A DNA stretch of 64,000 nt, taken from the NCBI RefSeq assembly GCF_003855095.1, contig NZ_CP033972.1, positions 310,001-374,000 of the forward strand, read 5' to 3'. The notes beneath the pieces were generated by a model that was given only the letters and a program-made list of their open reading frames with translations, was not told the DNA's origin and did not search any database. Numbering within the stretch: position 1 is the stretch's first letter; every line of letters starts with the position of its first letter. Shown in pieces: positions 1 to 9,937 of this stretch. Source of the stretch: Gordonia insulae. GTDB taxonomy: Bacteria; Actinomycetota; Actinomycetes; Mycobacteriales; Mycobacteriaceae. Position numbers and translations under genes: made by a program.

Positions 1-1788
1 GGACAGCGCGGACTCGAAGTCCTCGTCGACCTCGGTCCAGGTGGTACGAAGACCCGACTCCCGGGACGCCTTCTGGGCGTAGGCCTTGATGCGGTCGCGC
101 AGCGCATCGTCGGCCGGCCGGTCGATCGGCCAGATACCCAGGATGTTCTGCAGCAGGAAGTATCCGGTCAGGTCGTCGGGAGGCGGTGCGGCCGCCCAGA
201 TCCGGCCGACGAGCATCGTCCAGCGTTCGGGTACCTGGGTGAGCAGGGAGATCCGGGCCCGGACATCCTCGCCTCGTTTGGTGTCGTGCGTCGATGTCGC
301 GGTCATCGCCCACGGCCAATCATGGGCGCGTCGCCCATTCTGGAAGTGGAAGTCCCGCAACGACATCGCGGGATTGGCCGGGTCGCCGCCCACCTCCTGG
401 GCCGACACCAACCGGGCGGTGCGGTAGAAGAGGCTGTCCTCGACACTCTTCGCGGTGACCGCCCCGCATGTCTGCGCCAGACGCGACGCGGCGGCGCCGG
501 GACTGGCCGTGGACTGCACGATGAGGTCGAGTGCGGGAGCGAGCCGTGGTGCGCGGCGGGCGATCTGGTCCGCGACGTCGAGCAGCCGCGTGCGGAGCGA
601 CGGGTAGTCGGCACGATAGACGCCCAGGTCGGCGATCAACTCGGCGGTGGCCTCCGCGATGGCGTCCAGGTCGGCCGAGGGGTCGGAATGGGTGATCGCG
701 CGGACCAGACGGCGGTGTTCGGTGGGGAACTGGTCGCGCAGGGTCGCGAGCTTGCGTTCGCGTTCGGTGCGGTGCAGCCATGCGGCATCGCCGGCGGATC
801 CCGTGACCCGTTCGTGGACCTCGTCGAGTTCGATCACCCCGGTGGGTGCGGTGAACACCGCGTCGATCACCCGTAGCTGCTCGTAGCCGGTCGTTCCCTG
901 GACCGGCAAGGTCGGTTCCAGGCTCTCGTCGGGTGCCAGGATCTTCTCCACGTAGATCAACCGGTCGTCGCCGACATCGGCCCGGAGGGAGCGCAGGTAC
1001 GCCTGCGGATCCCAGAGTCCGTCCGGATGATCCACGCGCACACCGTCGATCAGGTCCTCGGCGACGAGGTCCTGCAACCACCGATGGGTGGCGGCGTACA
1101 CCGTGGGGTCCTCCTGGCGGAGTCCGGCGAGTTCGTTGACCGTGAAGAAGCGTCGATAACCGATCAGGCCACTGTCCCACGGCACCAGCCGATAGTGTTG
1201 CCGATCGTGCACGTCGATCGGGGTCCCCGACGACGCGCTCCCGGGTGCGGTGGGGAACACGTGATCGTAGTAGCGCAGGTGTCCGTCGTCGACGGCGAGC
1301 GGGCTCAGGTCACCGTCCGCGGCGAGCACCGGGAGTGCGATCTTCCCGTCCGCGCCGTTGTCCGTGGAGAAATCCACGTCGAAATAGCCTGCGTAGCGAG
1401 ATCCGGCCCCGTACCGGAGCAGATCGCCGAACCAGGGGTTCTGCCGGGGATCGGCGACGCCGGTGTGGTTGGGCACGATGTCGATGATCAGGCCCAGGCC
1501 GTGTGCGCCTGCGGCTCGACGCAGATCGCGCAGGCCGGAGAGTCCACCCAACGCGGTCGCGACCGCCGGCGGCGGCACCCAGTCGTAGCCATGTGTGGAC
1601 CCGGCCATCGCCCGCCCGATCGGCGAGAGATAGAGATGACTCACCCCGAGATAGGCGATCTGTGGCAGCACGTCGATCACATCCGCGAACCCGAAGTCCG
1701 GAGTCAGTTGAATCCGGTAGGTGGCCAACGGTTCCCGCTGCCCACCCGGGTCGGCGCGGTCGGTCACCACGGACACCGGTTCGGTCAC
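1..1788 (-). CDS. treY: TreY, malto-oligosyltrehalose synthase (3' end beyond the window)
   Basis: TreY converts the reducing end of an alpha-1,4-glucan into a trehalosyl end, the first step of the TreY/TreZ trehalose pathway. The frame is open from a GTG at 1788 to the window edge, giving 596 codons; the family is about 770 residues, so the C-terminal part is missing. The N-terminus shows the family signatures ATYRIQL, LGVSHLYLSPI, GSTHGYDW and IIDIVPNHTG, which belong to the GH13 barrel. The start overlaps the treX stop by 4 bases (GTGA), so the two are translationally coupled. The order treX-treY on one strand is as in M. tuberculosis Rv1564c-Rv1563c; treZ is expected just outside the window. 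Confidence 0.93.
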   Translation of the reverse strand, partial: MTEPVSVVTDRADPGGQREPLATYRIQLTPDFGFADVIDVLPQIAYLGVSHLYLSPIGRAMAGSTHGYDWVPPPAVATALGGLSGLRDLRRAAGAHGLGLIIDIVPNHTGVADPRQNPWFGDLLRYGAGSRYAGYFDVDFSTDNGADGKIALPVLAADGDLSPLAVDDGHLRYYDHVFPTAPGSASSGTPIDVHDRQHYRLVPWDSGLIGYRRFFTVNELAGLRQEDPTVYAATHRWLQDLVAEDLIDGVRVDHPDGLWDPQAYLRSLRADVGDDRLIYVEKILAPDESLEPTLPVQGTTGYEQLRVIDAVFTAPTGVIELDEVHERVTGSAGDAAWLHRTERERKLATLRDQFPTEHRRLVRAITHSDPSADLDAIAEATAELIADLGVYRADYPSLRTRLLDVADQIARRAPRLAPALDLIVQSTASPGAAASRLAQTCGAVTAKSVEDSLFYRTARLVSAQEVGGDPANPAMSLRDFHFQNGRRAHDWPWAMTATSTHDTKRGEDVRARISLLTQVPERWTMLVGRIWAAAPPPDDLTGYFLLQNILGIWPIDRPADDALRDRIKAYAQKASRESGLRTTWTEVDEDFESALS

Positions 1789-4259
1789 GCCGTCTTGCGC
1801 AGCACCAGGACCGACCGGGCGCCGACCGTCAGAGACGTCTCGGCCCCGATGGTCAGGTCGGTCGCGCCGGTGGGATCGGTGGTGTCGAGCTCACCCGCCC
1901 ATTCGAGTCCCCACGAGGCGGGCGGCAGGTAGAAGTCGATGTCACCGTAGTGCGCGTTGAAGCAGATGATGAAGCTGTCGTCGGTGACCTTCTCGCCACG
2001 CTCGTTCTTCTCGCCGATGCCGTCGCCGTTGAGGAACACGGCGAGACTCTTGCCGAAGCCGCTGTCCCAATCCTCCGCGGTCATGGCCTGTCCCGCAGGT
2101 GTGAGCCACACGATGTCGAGATCCTGGCCGCCCCACCGAAGTGGTTTGCCGGCAAAGAATCTCCGGCGCCGGAACACCGGATGCCGGGTGCGCAGCGCGA
2201 TCGCCTTACGCGTGAACTCCAACAGCTCCGAGTGCTTCTCCGCCAGCGACCAGTCCATCCACGCGAGTTGCGAGTCCTGGCAGTAGACGTTGTTGTTGCC
2301 CTGCTGGGTGCGGCCGATCTCGTCGCCGTGCGCGAGCATCGGTGTGCCCTGCGACAGGAACAGTGTCGCCAGGATGTTGCGTTGCTGGCGCGCCCGTAAC
2401 TCGAGGATCTCCGGGTCGTCGGTGGGGCCCTCGACGCCACAGTTCCAGGATCGGTTGTGGCTCTCGCCGTCCCGGTTGTCCTCACCGTTGGCCAGATTGT
2501 GCTTCTCGTTGTAGGACACGAGGTCACGGAGCGTGAAGCCGTCGTGGGCGATCACGAAGTTGATGCTGGCGAGCGGACGTCGCCCGGTGGCCTCGTAGAG
2601 ATCGGACGATCCGGTGAGACGAGATGCGAACTCGCCGAGGGTCGCCGGCTCGCCGCGCCAGTAGTCGCGCATGGTGTCGCGGTACTTGCCGTTCCACTCG
2701 GTCCACAGCGGCGGGAAGTTGCCGACCTGATAGCCGCCCTCGCCGACGTCCCATGGCTCGGCGATCAGCTTGACCTGGCTGACCACCGGATCCTGTTGCA
2801 CCAGATCGAAGAACGCGGACAACCTGTCCACGTCGTGGAGCTCACGGGCCAGGGTCGAGGCGAGGTCGAAGCGGAAGCCGTCCACGTGCATCTCCAGCAC
2901 CCAGTACCGCAGCGAATCCATGATCAGCTGCAGGGTGTGCGGATGGCGGCCGTTGAGACTGTTGCCCGTCCCGGTGTAGTCCATGTACATGTCCGGGCTG
3001 TCGTCGACCAGTCGGTAATACGCCGCATTGTCGATGCCGCGGAACGAGATCGTCGGACCGAGGTGATTGCCCTCGGCGGTGTGGTTGTAGACGACGTCGA
3101 GGATGACCTCGATGTCCGCCTGATGGAACGCCCGTACCATTGCCTTGAATTCGGTGACGGCACTGGCGGGTTGGTCGGGTTTGGATGCGTACTCGAGGTG
3201 GGGGGCGAGGAATCCGAAGGTGTTGTACCCCCAGTAGTTCCGCAGACCCTGATCGCGCAGGACGAAGTCCTGCATGAACTGGTGGACCGGCATCAACTCG
3301 ATCGCCGTGACGCCCAAGGCCTTCAGATGGTCGATGATGACCGGATGGCAGAGCCCGGCGTAGGTTCCGCGCAGGTGCTCCGGCACGTCGGGGTGGGTTG
3401 CCGTCATGCCCTTGACGTGCGCCTCGTAGATGACCGTCTCGTGATAGGGACGGCGCGGCGACCGGTCGTTCTGCCAGTCGAAGTACGGATTGATGACGAC
3501 GGAGACCATCGTGTGGCCCAGCGAGTCGAGTTGTGGCATGTCCGCGGGTTGCGTCGATGCCATCGGGACGCTCGGGGTGGCGGTGCCCGTCTCCGCCGGA
3601 TTCCCGCTCACCCCCGCGCCGTCGTCACCCTCGTCGTCGTCGCCGGCATCGTCGCCCTCCGTGTCACCGCCGGCGTCCGCCGCGACCTCGGATGCAGGGG
3701 CGATCTCGTCGACGTCGGCCGCATCGATCTCGTCGGTCTCGTCCGTCGCGTCCGGGTCTCTGTCGTCGGTCTCACCGGTGGCCAGCGCGTACGAGAACAG
3801 CGACGGATCGCCGTCGAAATCGCCGTAGAAGGCCTTCCCGTAGGGATCGAGCAGCAGCTTGCTGGGGTCGCAGCGCAGCCCCTGGGACGGCTCGTACGGG
3901 CCGTGCACCCGATAGCCGTAGAACTGTCCGGGGCCGACGTTGGGCAGGTAACAGTGCCAGCAGTACCCGTCGACCTCTTCGAGTCGGATGCGCCGCTCGG
4001 TGCCGGAGCTGTCGATGAGGCAGAGGTCGACGGCTGTGGCCACCTCCGAGAAGAGCGAGAAGTTCGTTCCCACACCGTCGTACGTGGCGCCGAGTGGGTA
4101 CTGCTGGCCGGGCCACACGATGAACGGCGGTTCGTCGCCGGCCTGCTCGGTGTGGTCGATCTGGCTGGGGATCTCGAAGACCTCCGCGGGCTGGGCGGGG
4201 GTCGAACCTCCGGCGTCGGGGGCCGGTGACTTCGTCACCTCGGCGTTCGGCGATTCCAT
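1785..4259 (-). CDS. treX: TreX, glycogen/maltodextrin debranching enzyme with acidic insert
   Basis: TreX is an isoamylase-type GH13 enzyme that removes alpha-1,6 branches from glycogen and feeds linear glucans to TreY/TreZ. The protein has 824 residues: an N-terminal CBM48-like region (about 45-155), then the catalytic barrel. Visible motifs are DVVYNHTAEG, GFRFDLAS (nucleophile Asp), IAEPWD (acid Glu) and VIAHDGFTLRDLV. Between the two domains, at about residues 161-243, lies a low-complexity Asp/Glu/Ala/Thr/Gly stretch. It is absent from the TreX proteins I can recall, where this junction is only some 10-15 residues, so the protein is longer than usual. It is the first gene of treX-treY; the 81 bases upstream separate it from the acyltransferase gene on the same strand. 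Confidence 0.95.
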   Translation of the reverse strand: MESPNAEVTKSPAPDAGGSTPAQPAEVFEIPSQIDHTEQAGDEPPFIVWPGQQYPLGATYDGVGTNFSLFSEVATAVDLCLIDSSGTERRIRLEEVDGYCWHCYLPNVGPGQFYGYRVHGPYEPSQGLRCDPSKLLLDPYGKAFYGDFDGDPSLFSYALATGETDDRDPDATDETDEIDAADVDEIAPASEVAADAGGDTEGDDAGDDDEGDDGAGVSGNPAETGTATPSVPMASTQPADMPQLDSLGHTMVSVVINPYFDWQNDRSPRRPYHETVIYEAHVKGMTATHPDVPEHLRGTYAGLCHPVIIDHLKALGVTAIELMPVHQFMQDFVLRDQGLRNYWGYNTFGFLAPHLEYASKPDQPASAVTEFKAMVRAFHQADIEVILDVVYNHTAEGNHLGPTISFRGIDNAAYYRLVDDSPDMYMDYTGTGNSLNGRHPHTLQLIMDSLRYWVLEMHVDGFRFDLASTLARELHDVDRLSAFFDLVQQDPVVSQVKLIAEPWDVGEGGYQVGNFPPLWTEWNGKYRDTMRDYWRGEPATLGEFASRLTGSSDLYEATGRRPLASINFVIAHDGFTLRDLVSYNEKHNLANGEDNRDGESHNRSWNCGVEGPTDDPEILELRARQQRNILATLFLSQGTPMLAHGDEIGRTQQGNNNVYCQDSQLAWMDWSLAEKHSELLEFTRKAIALRTRHPVFRRRRFFAGKPLRWGGQDLDIVWLTPAGQAMTAEDWDSGFGKSLAVFLNGDGIGEKNERGEKVTDDSFIICFNAHYGDIDFYLPPASWGLEWAGELDTTDPTGATDLTIGAETSLTVGARSVLVLRKTA

Positions 4260-4340
4260 GAGACGACACTAGCCGCCAACCGTCGTCGGTTCATCTCGGA
4301 GAGATCCGGATCGACTGTGCGGTCGACGACGCGGGGTACA

Positions 4341-6536
4341 TCAGGGACCGGGTGGTCCGGTCCAGGGTGCCGCGACGGCCATCTGACGGCCGAGTTCGTC
4401 CGCCAGACTGCGCACGTAGGTTGCGCTCAGGTGGTGCCAATCCTTGTAGACGATGATGTTGCCCACGATCGCCGGACACAGTTGTGCATCGCACACCCCG
4501 TCGGAGAGGTCGAGTGCGTGGAAGGTGGGACGGGTCGCCTCCAGCGCCAGCGCGGGGTCCTCGGGCGCCAGGGCGACGTCGCGGCGCGTCGCGCAACTCG
4601 TCGCCGTGCCGCCGTTGGCCAGACACGTCGGAGTGTCGATCAGCCCCTCCGCGTTCTTCGGCCACGGTGTGTCCCGGATGCCGAAGACCTCGATCCCGGC
4701 GGCGATGAAGTCGTCGAAGATCGGTGTGTACGTGGGTGGAACCCAGTCGCCCGGATCGTAATCACGCGGGCGGGTCGAGTTCGTGAACACCGCATCGGGT
4801 TTGTCGGCGATCACCTTCTTGGTCACCCGTTGCACCCAGTCGTGACACTGCGGATAGGGCACGCCGTTCTGTTTCGGTACGAGTTCGGTGGACATCGGGC
4901 AACCCATCTTCAGGTAGGTGGTCACCTTGAAGTGATTGCGTTGTCCGATCAGGTTGAGTGCACTGATCCACATCTCGGCGTGCGATCCGCCGATCAGCGC
5001 GACGGTCTTGGTGGCGTTGGGATCGCCGTACACCCCGACATGGATGTCCGGGTCCTCGAAGTTGCTCATGAAACCGTCGGTGGAGGTCTCGGGGAAGTCC
5101 TGGGTGACCATCAACGGTGACGGCTGCGGATCGAGCGCCGGCACCGGCGCGGCGTTCAGCAGGGCCCGTCCACCCGGGTAGAGGCGGGGATCGAGGTTCT
5201 TGGTGTCGACCACCATGGTGCTCACGTGCCGGTCCCACAGCTTGATGCCCACACCGGTGACCACGGTGGCGACCACGAGGATCGACGTGACCACCGACGT
5301 GTAGGTGAGCCACGGGGCGTGGCCGTCGCGACGTCCACGCGCCGGAGCCGCGCGGCCACCGCCGCGCAGCGGATCCTCGATGTAGCGCTTGGTGAGCCAG
5401 GCGAGACCGATCGACACCGTGAGCAGGACGACGCCCTCGAGCACGGAGGCGTGGTCCTTGCCACGCCAGGTGAGGTAGAAGATCAGCAGGGGCCAGTGCC
5501 AGAGGTAGAGCGAGTACGCGATGGTGCCCAGCCACACCGGCCACCGGCTGGCCAGCATCCGGTTGACCGGCGGCAACGCCTGGGGTTCGTCGACCCCGGG
5601 TCGCGGACGTTCCAGGGCGGTGGCACCGGCCCAGATGATCAGCAGCGTCGAGCCGACCGGTACGAGCGCCCAGGGACCCGGATACGAGTCGACGCCGTCG
5701 ATCCACCACCCGCAGGTGATGATCAGCGCGAGCGCGACCACGGCGGCGATCGTCCGAACCCAGCGCGGCACACGCCAACTCGGCAGCCAGATGGCGAGCA
5801 GGCCGCCCGCGAGCGGTTCCCACAGTCGCGACAGCGTGTCGAAGTAGTTGAACTGCTGGTTCACGCCCATGCGCATGTGGGCCCAGTAGAACGACACCGC
5901 GGCCACCGCCAGCACCGCAGCGCCCACGAGGGCCTTGATCACCCGGGGCTCGGCCAGCGGTGCGATCAGGCGGGCAGCCACTTTGATCACCGCGGCGAAC
6001 GCCAGCGCGACGAGCAGCGTGACGAGGAAGAACTGACCCTGCACCGACATCGACCAGATGTGCTGCAGCGGGCTGTTGGCCGAACTCGCCGCCAGGTAAT
6101 CCTGGGAGTTCAGTGCCAGATGCCAGTTCTGGTAGTAGAGCGCACTCGCGACCAGTTCGCGTCCGATGCTCACCCACCGGGTCTGCGGGATGATGATCAC
6201 CGTCAGCACCGCCACCGCGATCAGCACGGTGAACAGGGCGGGCAGTAGCCGGCGCAGCAACCGCTTGAGTCGCGGCCACGGGTTGACGGTGTCGCGGAAG
6301 GCGACGTGCGGCGCCTGACTGTGGATCGCGTGGCGCAGCAGGGACCCGATGAAGAAGTACCCCGAGAGCACCAGGAAGACGTCGACACCGCCGGAGACGC
6401 GGCCGAACCAGATGTGGAAGCACGCGACCAGGGTGATGGCGATGCCGCGCAGACCGTCGAGGTCTGTGCGGTATGCAGGGACGTTGTCCACCGGGGCCGG
6501 TGTCACCGGGACGGTGGTGTGAGTCGGGGCTGCCAC
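4341..6536 (-). CDS. Acyltransferase 3 family membrane protein with C-terminal SGNH domain
   Basis: This 731-residue protein is an OafA/YrhL-type O-acyltransferase. Residues about 20-420 hold around ten hydrophobic segments, with the family start YRTDLDGLRGIAI, the conserved His in ACFHIW, and GGVDVFLVLSGYF. The C-terminal 250 residues form an extracytoplasmic SGNH hydrolase-like domain: IGGSHAEMW carries the Ser block and DWHHLS the Asp/His block. Such fusions transfer acetyl or succinyl groups to cell-envelope glycans or lipids; the substrate here is unknown. The same gene sits next to treX in M. tuberculosis (Rv1565c), so the linkage is old. It has its own 170-base upstream region. Confidence 0.9.
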   Translation of the reverse strand: MAAPTHTTVPVTPAPVDNVPAYRTDLDGLRGIAITLVACFHIWFGRVSGGVDVFLVLSGYFFIGSLLRHAIHSQAPHVAFRDTVNPWPRLKRLLRRLLPALFTVLIAVAVLTVIIIPQTRWVSIGRELVASALYYQNWHLALNSQDYLAASSANSPLQHIWSMSVQGQFFLVTLLVALAFAAVIKVAARLIAPLAEPRVIKALVGAAVLAVAAVSFYWAHMRMGVNQQFNYFDTLSRLWEPLAGGLLAIWLPSWRVPRWVRTIAAVVALALIITCGWWIDGVDSYPGPWALVPVGSTLLIIWAGATALERPRPGVDEPQALPPVNRMLASRWPVWLGTIAYSLYLWHWPLLIFYLTWRGKDHASVLEGVVLLTVSIGLAWLTKRYIEDPLRGGGRAAPARGRRDGHAPWLTYTSVVTSILVVATVVTGVGIKLWDRHVSTMVVDTKNLDPRLYPGGRALLNAAPVPALDPQPSPLMVTQDFPETSTDGFMSNFEDPDIHVGVYGDPNATKTVALIGGSHAEMWISALNLIGQRNHFKVTTYLKMGCPMSTELVPKQNGVPYPQCHDWVQRVTKKVIADKPDAVFTNSTRPRDYDPGDWVPPTYTPIFDDFIAAGIEVFGIRDTPWPKNAEGLIDTPTCLANGGTATSCATRRDVALAPEDPALALEATRPTFHALDLSDGVCDAQLCPAIVGNIIVYKDWHHLSATYVRSLADELGRQMAVAAPWTGPPGP

Positions 6537-6706
6537 TACCTTGGCTGTGTCTTCCTGTCTCGAACGTCGGGGTTCACGGAACGAAACCCGACGGCATGGT
6601 CGATGGTGCTGCAGGCTGTTGTGTCCGGAAGCAATCTACATGCCGAAGCTGTGATTCTCGATTCGCGTCAGTCGCGACACTCCGACGGTCGCACCCCTGC
6701 TGACCT

Positions 6707-7303
6707 TTACTTTTCTTTACTTTCGGCGATCTCCGGCACGGGCTGCTTGCCGATGGAGCGCATCCGGGCACCATCCAGGATCACGCTCAGCCCGTCGGTG
6801 AACTCGGTGGTGAAGTCTCGTCCGGAGGGGCCGATCACCTGCAGTCTCTCCATCTGCGCGCGTGTCTGCTCCTCGATGGTCAGGCCGATGACCAGCTGGC
6901 ACACCGCGGTCGCGACGGCCTGTGCGTCGCGGACGCTGAGTCCGCCGTCGCGCGCCGTGTCGGCCAGTTCGATGGCGATCGACTTCGGCGACAACCCGCT
7001 CGCCCAGCTCGACGACACCACCTCGGCGCTGTCGGGCACGCCCAGCAGGGCGGCGCGCATACCCGTCGCCAGGAAGGCGAGACGCTCGTCCCAGGACAGT
7101 GTGGGAGGCGGCGCGGCCACCTCACCGAGGATGTCGTCGGAGAGCGCGGCCAACAGCGTCTGCTTGTTCGGGAAGTGCCAGTACAACGCGTTGGGACGCA
7201 CCCCGAGGTCGGTGGCCAGACGGCGCATCGACAGGTCCGCCAGGCTGTGATCGGTGAGGATGTCCCGGGCCGCGCGCAGGACGTCGGCTCGACTGTTGCT
7301 CAC
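6707..7303 (-). CDS. bioQ: TetR-family regulator, BioQ-like repressor of biotin genes
   Basis: A 198-residue TetR-family protein. The N-terminal helix-turn-helix reads LSMRRLATDLGVRPNALYWHFPNK at about residues 24-47; the rest is an alpha-helical effector domain. I chose the GTG at 7303 because residues upstream of it have no TetR similarity and would run across the operators. It is divergent from bioA with two palindromes in between. In Corynebacterium glutamicum and mycobacteria a TetR protein in this setting, BioQ, represses bio genes, and its reported operator TGAAC-N3-GTTAC resembles the sites here. The name therefore rests on context and operator likeness. No biotin ligase-repressor (BirA HTH type) is seen in the window. 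Confidence 0.75.
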   Translation of the reverse strand: MSNSRADVLRAARDILTDHSLADLSMRRLATDLGVRPNALYWHFPNKQTLLAALSDDILGEVAAPPPTLSWDERLAFLATGMRAALLGVPDSAEVVSSSWASGLSPKSIAIELADTARDGGLSVRDAQAVATAVCQLVIGLTIEEQTRAQMERLQVIGPSGRDFTTEFTDGLSVILDGARMRSIGKQPVPEIAESKEK

Positions 7304-7345
7304 CCCGACAGCGTAGATGGCCCGGCGACGGCGAAATCCGTCGCC

Positions 7346-7382
7346 CTGTACAGCGTCCAGGAGACGCCTGTACAGTGTCCAG
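7346..7382. promoter_or_regulatory. Two tandem BioQ-like operators in the bioQ-bioA intergenic region
   Basis: Two copies of the imperfect palindrome CTGTACAG(C/T)GTCCAG occupy 7346-7360 and 7368-7382. They lie 22 bp apart, about two helical turns, so two dimers would bind the same face. Each contains TGTAC-N3-GTCCA, close to the BioQ consensus TGAAC-N3-GTTAC known from C. glutamicum. The second copy ends 22 bases before the bioA Shine-Dalgarno (GAAGGA, 7405-7410). A separate inverted repeat, GGCGACGG-N6-CCGTCGCC, lies at about 7324-7345. Confidence 0.7.
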
Positions 7383-7418
7383 GACGCAGCAGCCCGCGAC
7401 ACCCGAAGGACAGTCCCC

Positions 7419-8756
7419 GTGGACGACGCCACCATCAGCCGCATCGATGCCCAGCACGTGTGGCATCCGTATGGCGCGATGCTGCCTGCGTCGGGAGTGG
7501 AGTCCGCCGACGGCGATCCGTCGCCCGGGGCGCCGCTGGTGGTGCGCGGGGCGCATGGCGTGCACCTCGAGCTCGGCGACGGCCGAGAGGTCGTCGACGG
7601 TATGAGCTCGTGGTGGGCCGCCATCCACGGCTACCGGCATCCTGTTCTCGACGCGGCGATCACCTGCCAGCTGGGATCGATGGCACACGTGATGTTCGGG
7701 GGGCTGACCCACGAGCCGGCCGCGCGATTGGCCGAGCTGCTGGTGTCGGTCACCCCGGAACCGCTGCAGAAGGTCTTCTTCTGCGACTCCGGTTCGGTGT
7801 CGGTCGAGGTGGCGGTGAAGATGGCTCTGCAGTACTGGCGAAGTCGAGGCCGTCCGGAGAAGACCCGACTGCTGACGTGGCGCGGCGGATATCACGGCGA
7901 CACCTTCACCCCGATGAGCGTCTGCGATCCCGACGGTGGGATGCACTCGATGTGGACCGACGTGCTGGCCGAGCAGGTCTTCGTCCCGGCTCCGCCGGCA
8001 CACCACGACGACGAGTACGTGGCCGTTCTCGAAGCGGCGGTCCAGGCGCATCGCGATCGGCTCGCGGCCGTCATCGTCGAACCCGTCGTGCAGGGCGCGG
8101 GTGGCATGCGGTTCCACGACCCGCGCTACCTGTCGGAGTTGCGGCGGATCTGTGATCGCGCGGGCGTGCTGTTGATCTTCGACGAGATCGCCACCGGCTT
8201 CGGCCGGACCGGTGAACTGTTCGCCGCCGACCACGCGGGGGTCGACCCCGACATCATGTGTCTGGGCAAGGCGCTGACCGGTGGGTACCTGACGCTCGCC
8301 GCCACCCTGTGCACCACCGACGTCGCCGAGGTGATCAGCCGGGGAGAGGCCGGGGGACTGGCGCACGGTCCGACGTTCATGGCCAACCCGCTGGCGTGTG
8401 CGGTCGCGGTGGCCGCGGTCGAACTACTGCTGGACTTCCCATGGCGTGCCCGGGTGAGCGCCATCGGGGCGCGGTTGCGGTCGGGACTGGCCGAGCTCGC
8501 GGGTCGCGACGGTGTCGCCGACGTCCGGGTGCTGGGTGCCATCGGCGTCGTCGAACTGGACCGGCCGGTGGACATGGCCGTGGCCACCGCGGCGGCGGTC
8601 GACGCCGGGGTGTGGCTCCGGCCGTTCCGCAACCTCGTCTACGTGATGCCGCCGTTCGTGTGCACCGACGACGACGTCGACGCCATCACCCACGGCATGC
8701 GCACCGCGGTCGACGCATGCCTGTCCGCCCAGCTGATCGCCGGAGGCGCCCGATGA
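7419..8756 (+). CDS. bioA: BioA, adenosylmethionine-8-amino-7-oxononanoate aminotransferase
   Basis: BioA transfers the amino group of S-adenosylmethionine to KAPA, giving DAPA, using PLP. The protein has 445 residues, normal for the family. Family signatures are QHVWHPYG near the N-terminus, [44 protein letters not shown] and the PLP-binding Lys284 in LGKALTGG. The start is the GTG at 7419, 8 bases after GAAGGA; an in-frame ATG further upstream would include the operators. The stop overlaps bioF (ATGA). It is the first gene of the biotin operon, under the putative BioQ operators. Confidence 0.96.
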   Translation: MDDATISRIDAQHVWHPYGAMLPASGVESADGDPSPGAPLVVRGAHGVHLELGDGREVVDGMSSWWAAIHGYRHPVLDAAITCQLGSMAHVMFGGLTHEPAARLAELLVSVTPEPLQKVFFCDSGSVSVEVAVKMALQYWRSRGRPEKTRLLTWRGGYHGDTFTPMSVCDPDGGMHSMWTDVLAEQVFVPAPPAHHDDEYVAVLEAAVQAHRDRLAAVIVEPVVQGAGGMRFHDPRYLSELRRICDRAGVLLIFDEIATGFGRTGELFAADHAGVDPDIMCLGKALTGGYLTLAATLCTTDVAEVISRGEAGGLAHGPTFMANPLACAVAVAAVELLLDFPWRARVSAIGARLRSGLAELAGRDGVADVRVLGAIGVVELDRPVDMAVATAAAVDAGVWLRPFRNLVYVMPPFVCTDDDVDAITHGMRTAVDACLSAQLIAGGAR

Positions 8757-9937
8757 CCATCACCGAACTGCCGGCGACGACGGCCACCGCACTCGACGAC
8801 CCCGACGGCGCACTCGCCTGGCTCGCCGACGAGGCGGACCGGCTGCAGCAGGCCGGTCTGCACCGTGAACCGGTTGTCCGACAACAGGGCTCGTCGCTGG
8901 TCAACCTGGCCTCCAACGACTACCTCGGCCTCTCGACGCACCCCGCGGTGATCGCCGGCGCACACGCCGCGCTCGACACCTGGGGTGCCGGAGCCACCGC
9001 GTCGCGCCTGGTCGTCGGCACCACGGCCCTGCACGTCGAGTTGGAGAACGAGCTCGCCGACTTCCTCGGATTCCCTGCTGCGCTGGCGTTCTCGTCCGGC
9101 TACCTCGCCAACGTCGGCGCCATCACGGCGCTGGCCGGCCGCGGCGATCTCATCGTCAGCGACACCGGGACCCACGCCTCGCTGATCGACGGTTGCCGGT
9201 TGTCGCGGGCACGGGTCGTGGTGGTCGACCGTGGTGATCACGCCGCGGTCCGTGCCGCCCTGCGGGACCGGACCGAACGGCGTGCGCTCGTCGTCACCGA
9301 CTCGGTCTACAGCATCGACGGTGCACCGGCGCCGATCGCCGAACTCCATGCAGCGGCCCGCGACAACAGCGCGGCACTGCTCGTCGACGAGGCCCATGCG
9401 CTGGGTGTCCGTGGACCCGGCGGTCGTGGCCTGGTCGCCGAACTGGGCCTCTCCGGAGCGCCCGACCTCGTGGTCACGACGGTGCTGTCCAAGTCGCTCG
9501 GCGCCCAGGGCGGGGTCGTCCTCGGGTCGGCCGTTCTCCGTGCCCATCTGATCGACCGCGCACGGACCTTCATCTTCGACACCGGACTCAACCCGGCGGC
9601 CGTCGGTGCCGCCCGCAGCGCGCTCGGTGTGCTGCGCGCCGACCCGACATTGCCGGATCGGCTCCGCGACAACGCCTCCCGGCTGGCCAGCGCGGTCGGC
9701 GCCCCGTCGCCCGCGGCCGCGGTGATCTCGTTGGTCATCGGCGAGCCGCAGCCCGCGGTGGCAGCCGCCGCCCGGTGCCGTGAACTCGGCGTCCTGGTCG
9801 GCTGTTTTCGCCCGCCGTCGGTCCCCGCAGGCACGTCGCGGCTGCGGCTGACCGTGCGCGCCGACCTCGACGTCGCCCTGCTCGACCGGGTCGCCGCCGT
9901 CGTCGACGACGCCGTTCGTGGGGTGGGGGTCCGATGA
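8753..9937 (+). CDS. bioF: BioF, 8-amino-7-oxononanoate synthase
   Basis: BioF condenses pimeloyl-CoA or pimeloyl-ACP with L-alanine to KAPA. The 394-residue PLP enzyme of the alpha-oxoamine synthase family shows [11 protein letters not shown], the glycine-rich [38 protein letters not shown] and the PLP lysine Lys247 in [12 protein letters not shown]. The ATG at 8753 overlaps the bioA stop by 4 bases, and the gene overlaps bioD in the same way, so bioA-F-D are translationally coupled. No gene for pimeloyl-ACP formation (bioC, bioH, bioI) is seen nearby. Confidence 0.96.
   Translation: MTITELPATTATALDDPDGALAWLADEADRLQQAGLHREPVVRQQGSSLVNLASNDYLGLSTHPAVIAGAHAALDTWGAGATASRLVVGTTALHVELENELADFLGFPAALAFSSGYLANVGAITALAGRGDLIVSDTGTHASLIDGCRLSRARVVVVDRGDHAAVRAALRDRTERRALVVTDSVYSIDGAPAPIAELHAAARDNSAALLVDEAHALGVRGPGGRGLVAELGLSGAPDLVVTTVLSKSLGAQGGVVLGSAVLRAHLIDRARTFIFDTGLNPAAVGAARSALGVLRADPTLPDRLRDNASRLASAVGAPSPAAAVISLVIGEPQPAVAAAARCRELGVLVGCFRPPSVPAGTSRLRLTVRADLDVALLDRVAAVVDDAVRGVGVR

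Noticed and set aside
2457..4229. 590-codon plus-strand frame opposite treX
   Set aside because: Antisense to clear TreX motifs; composition is that of a GC-rich shadow frame and no family pattern is visible.
7304..7624. N-terminal extension of the BioQ-like regulator
   Set aside because: The in-frame extension crosses the operators and overlaps bioA; TetR similarity begins at the GTG at 7303.
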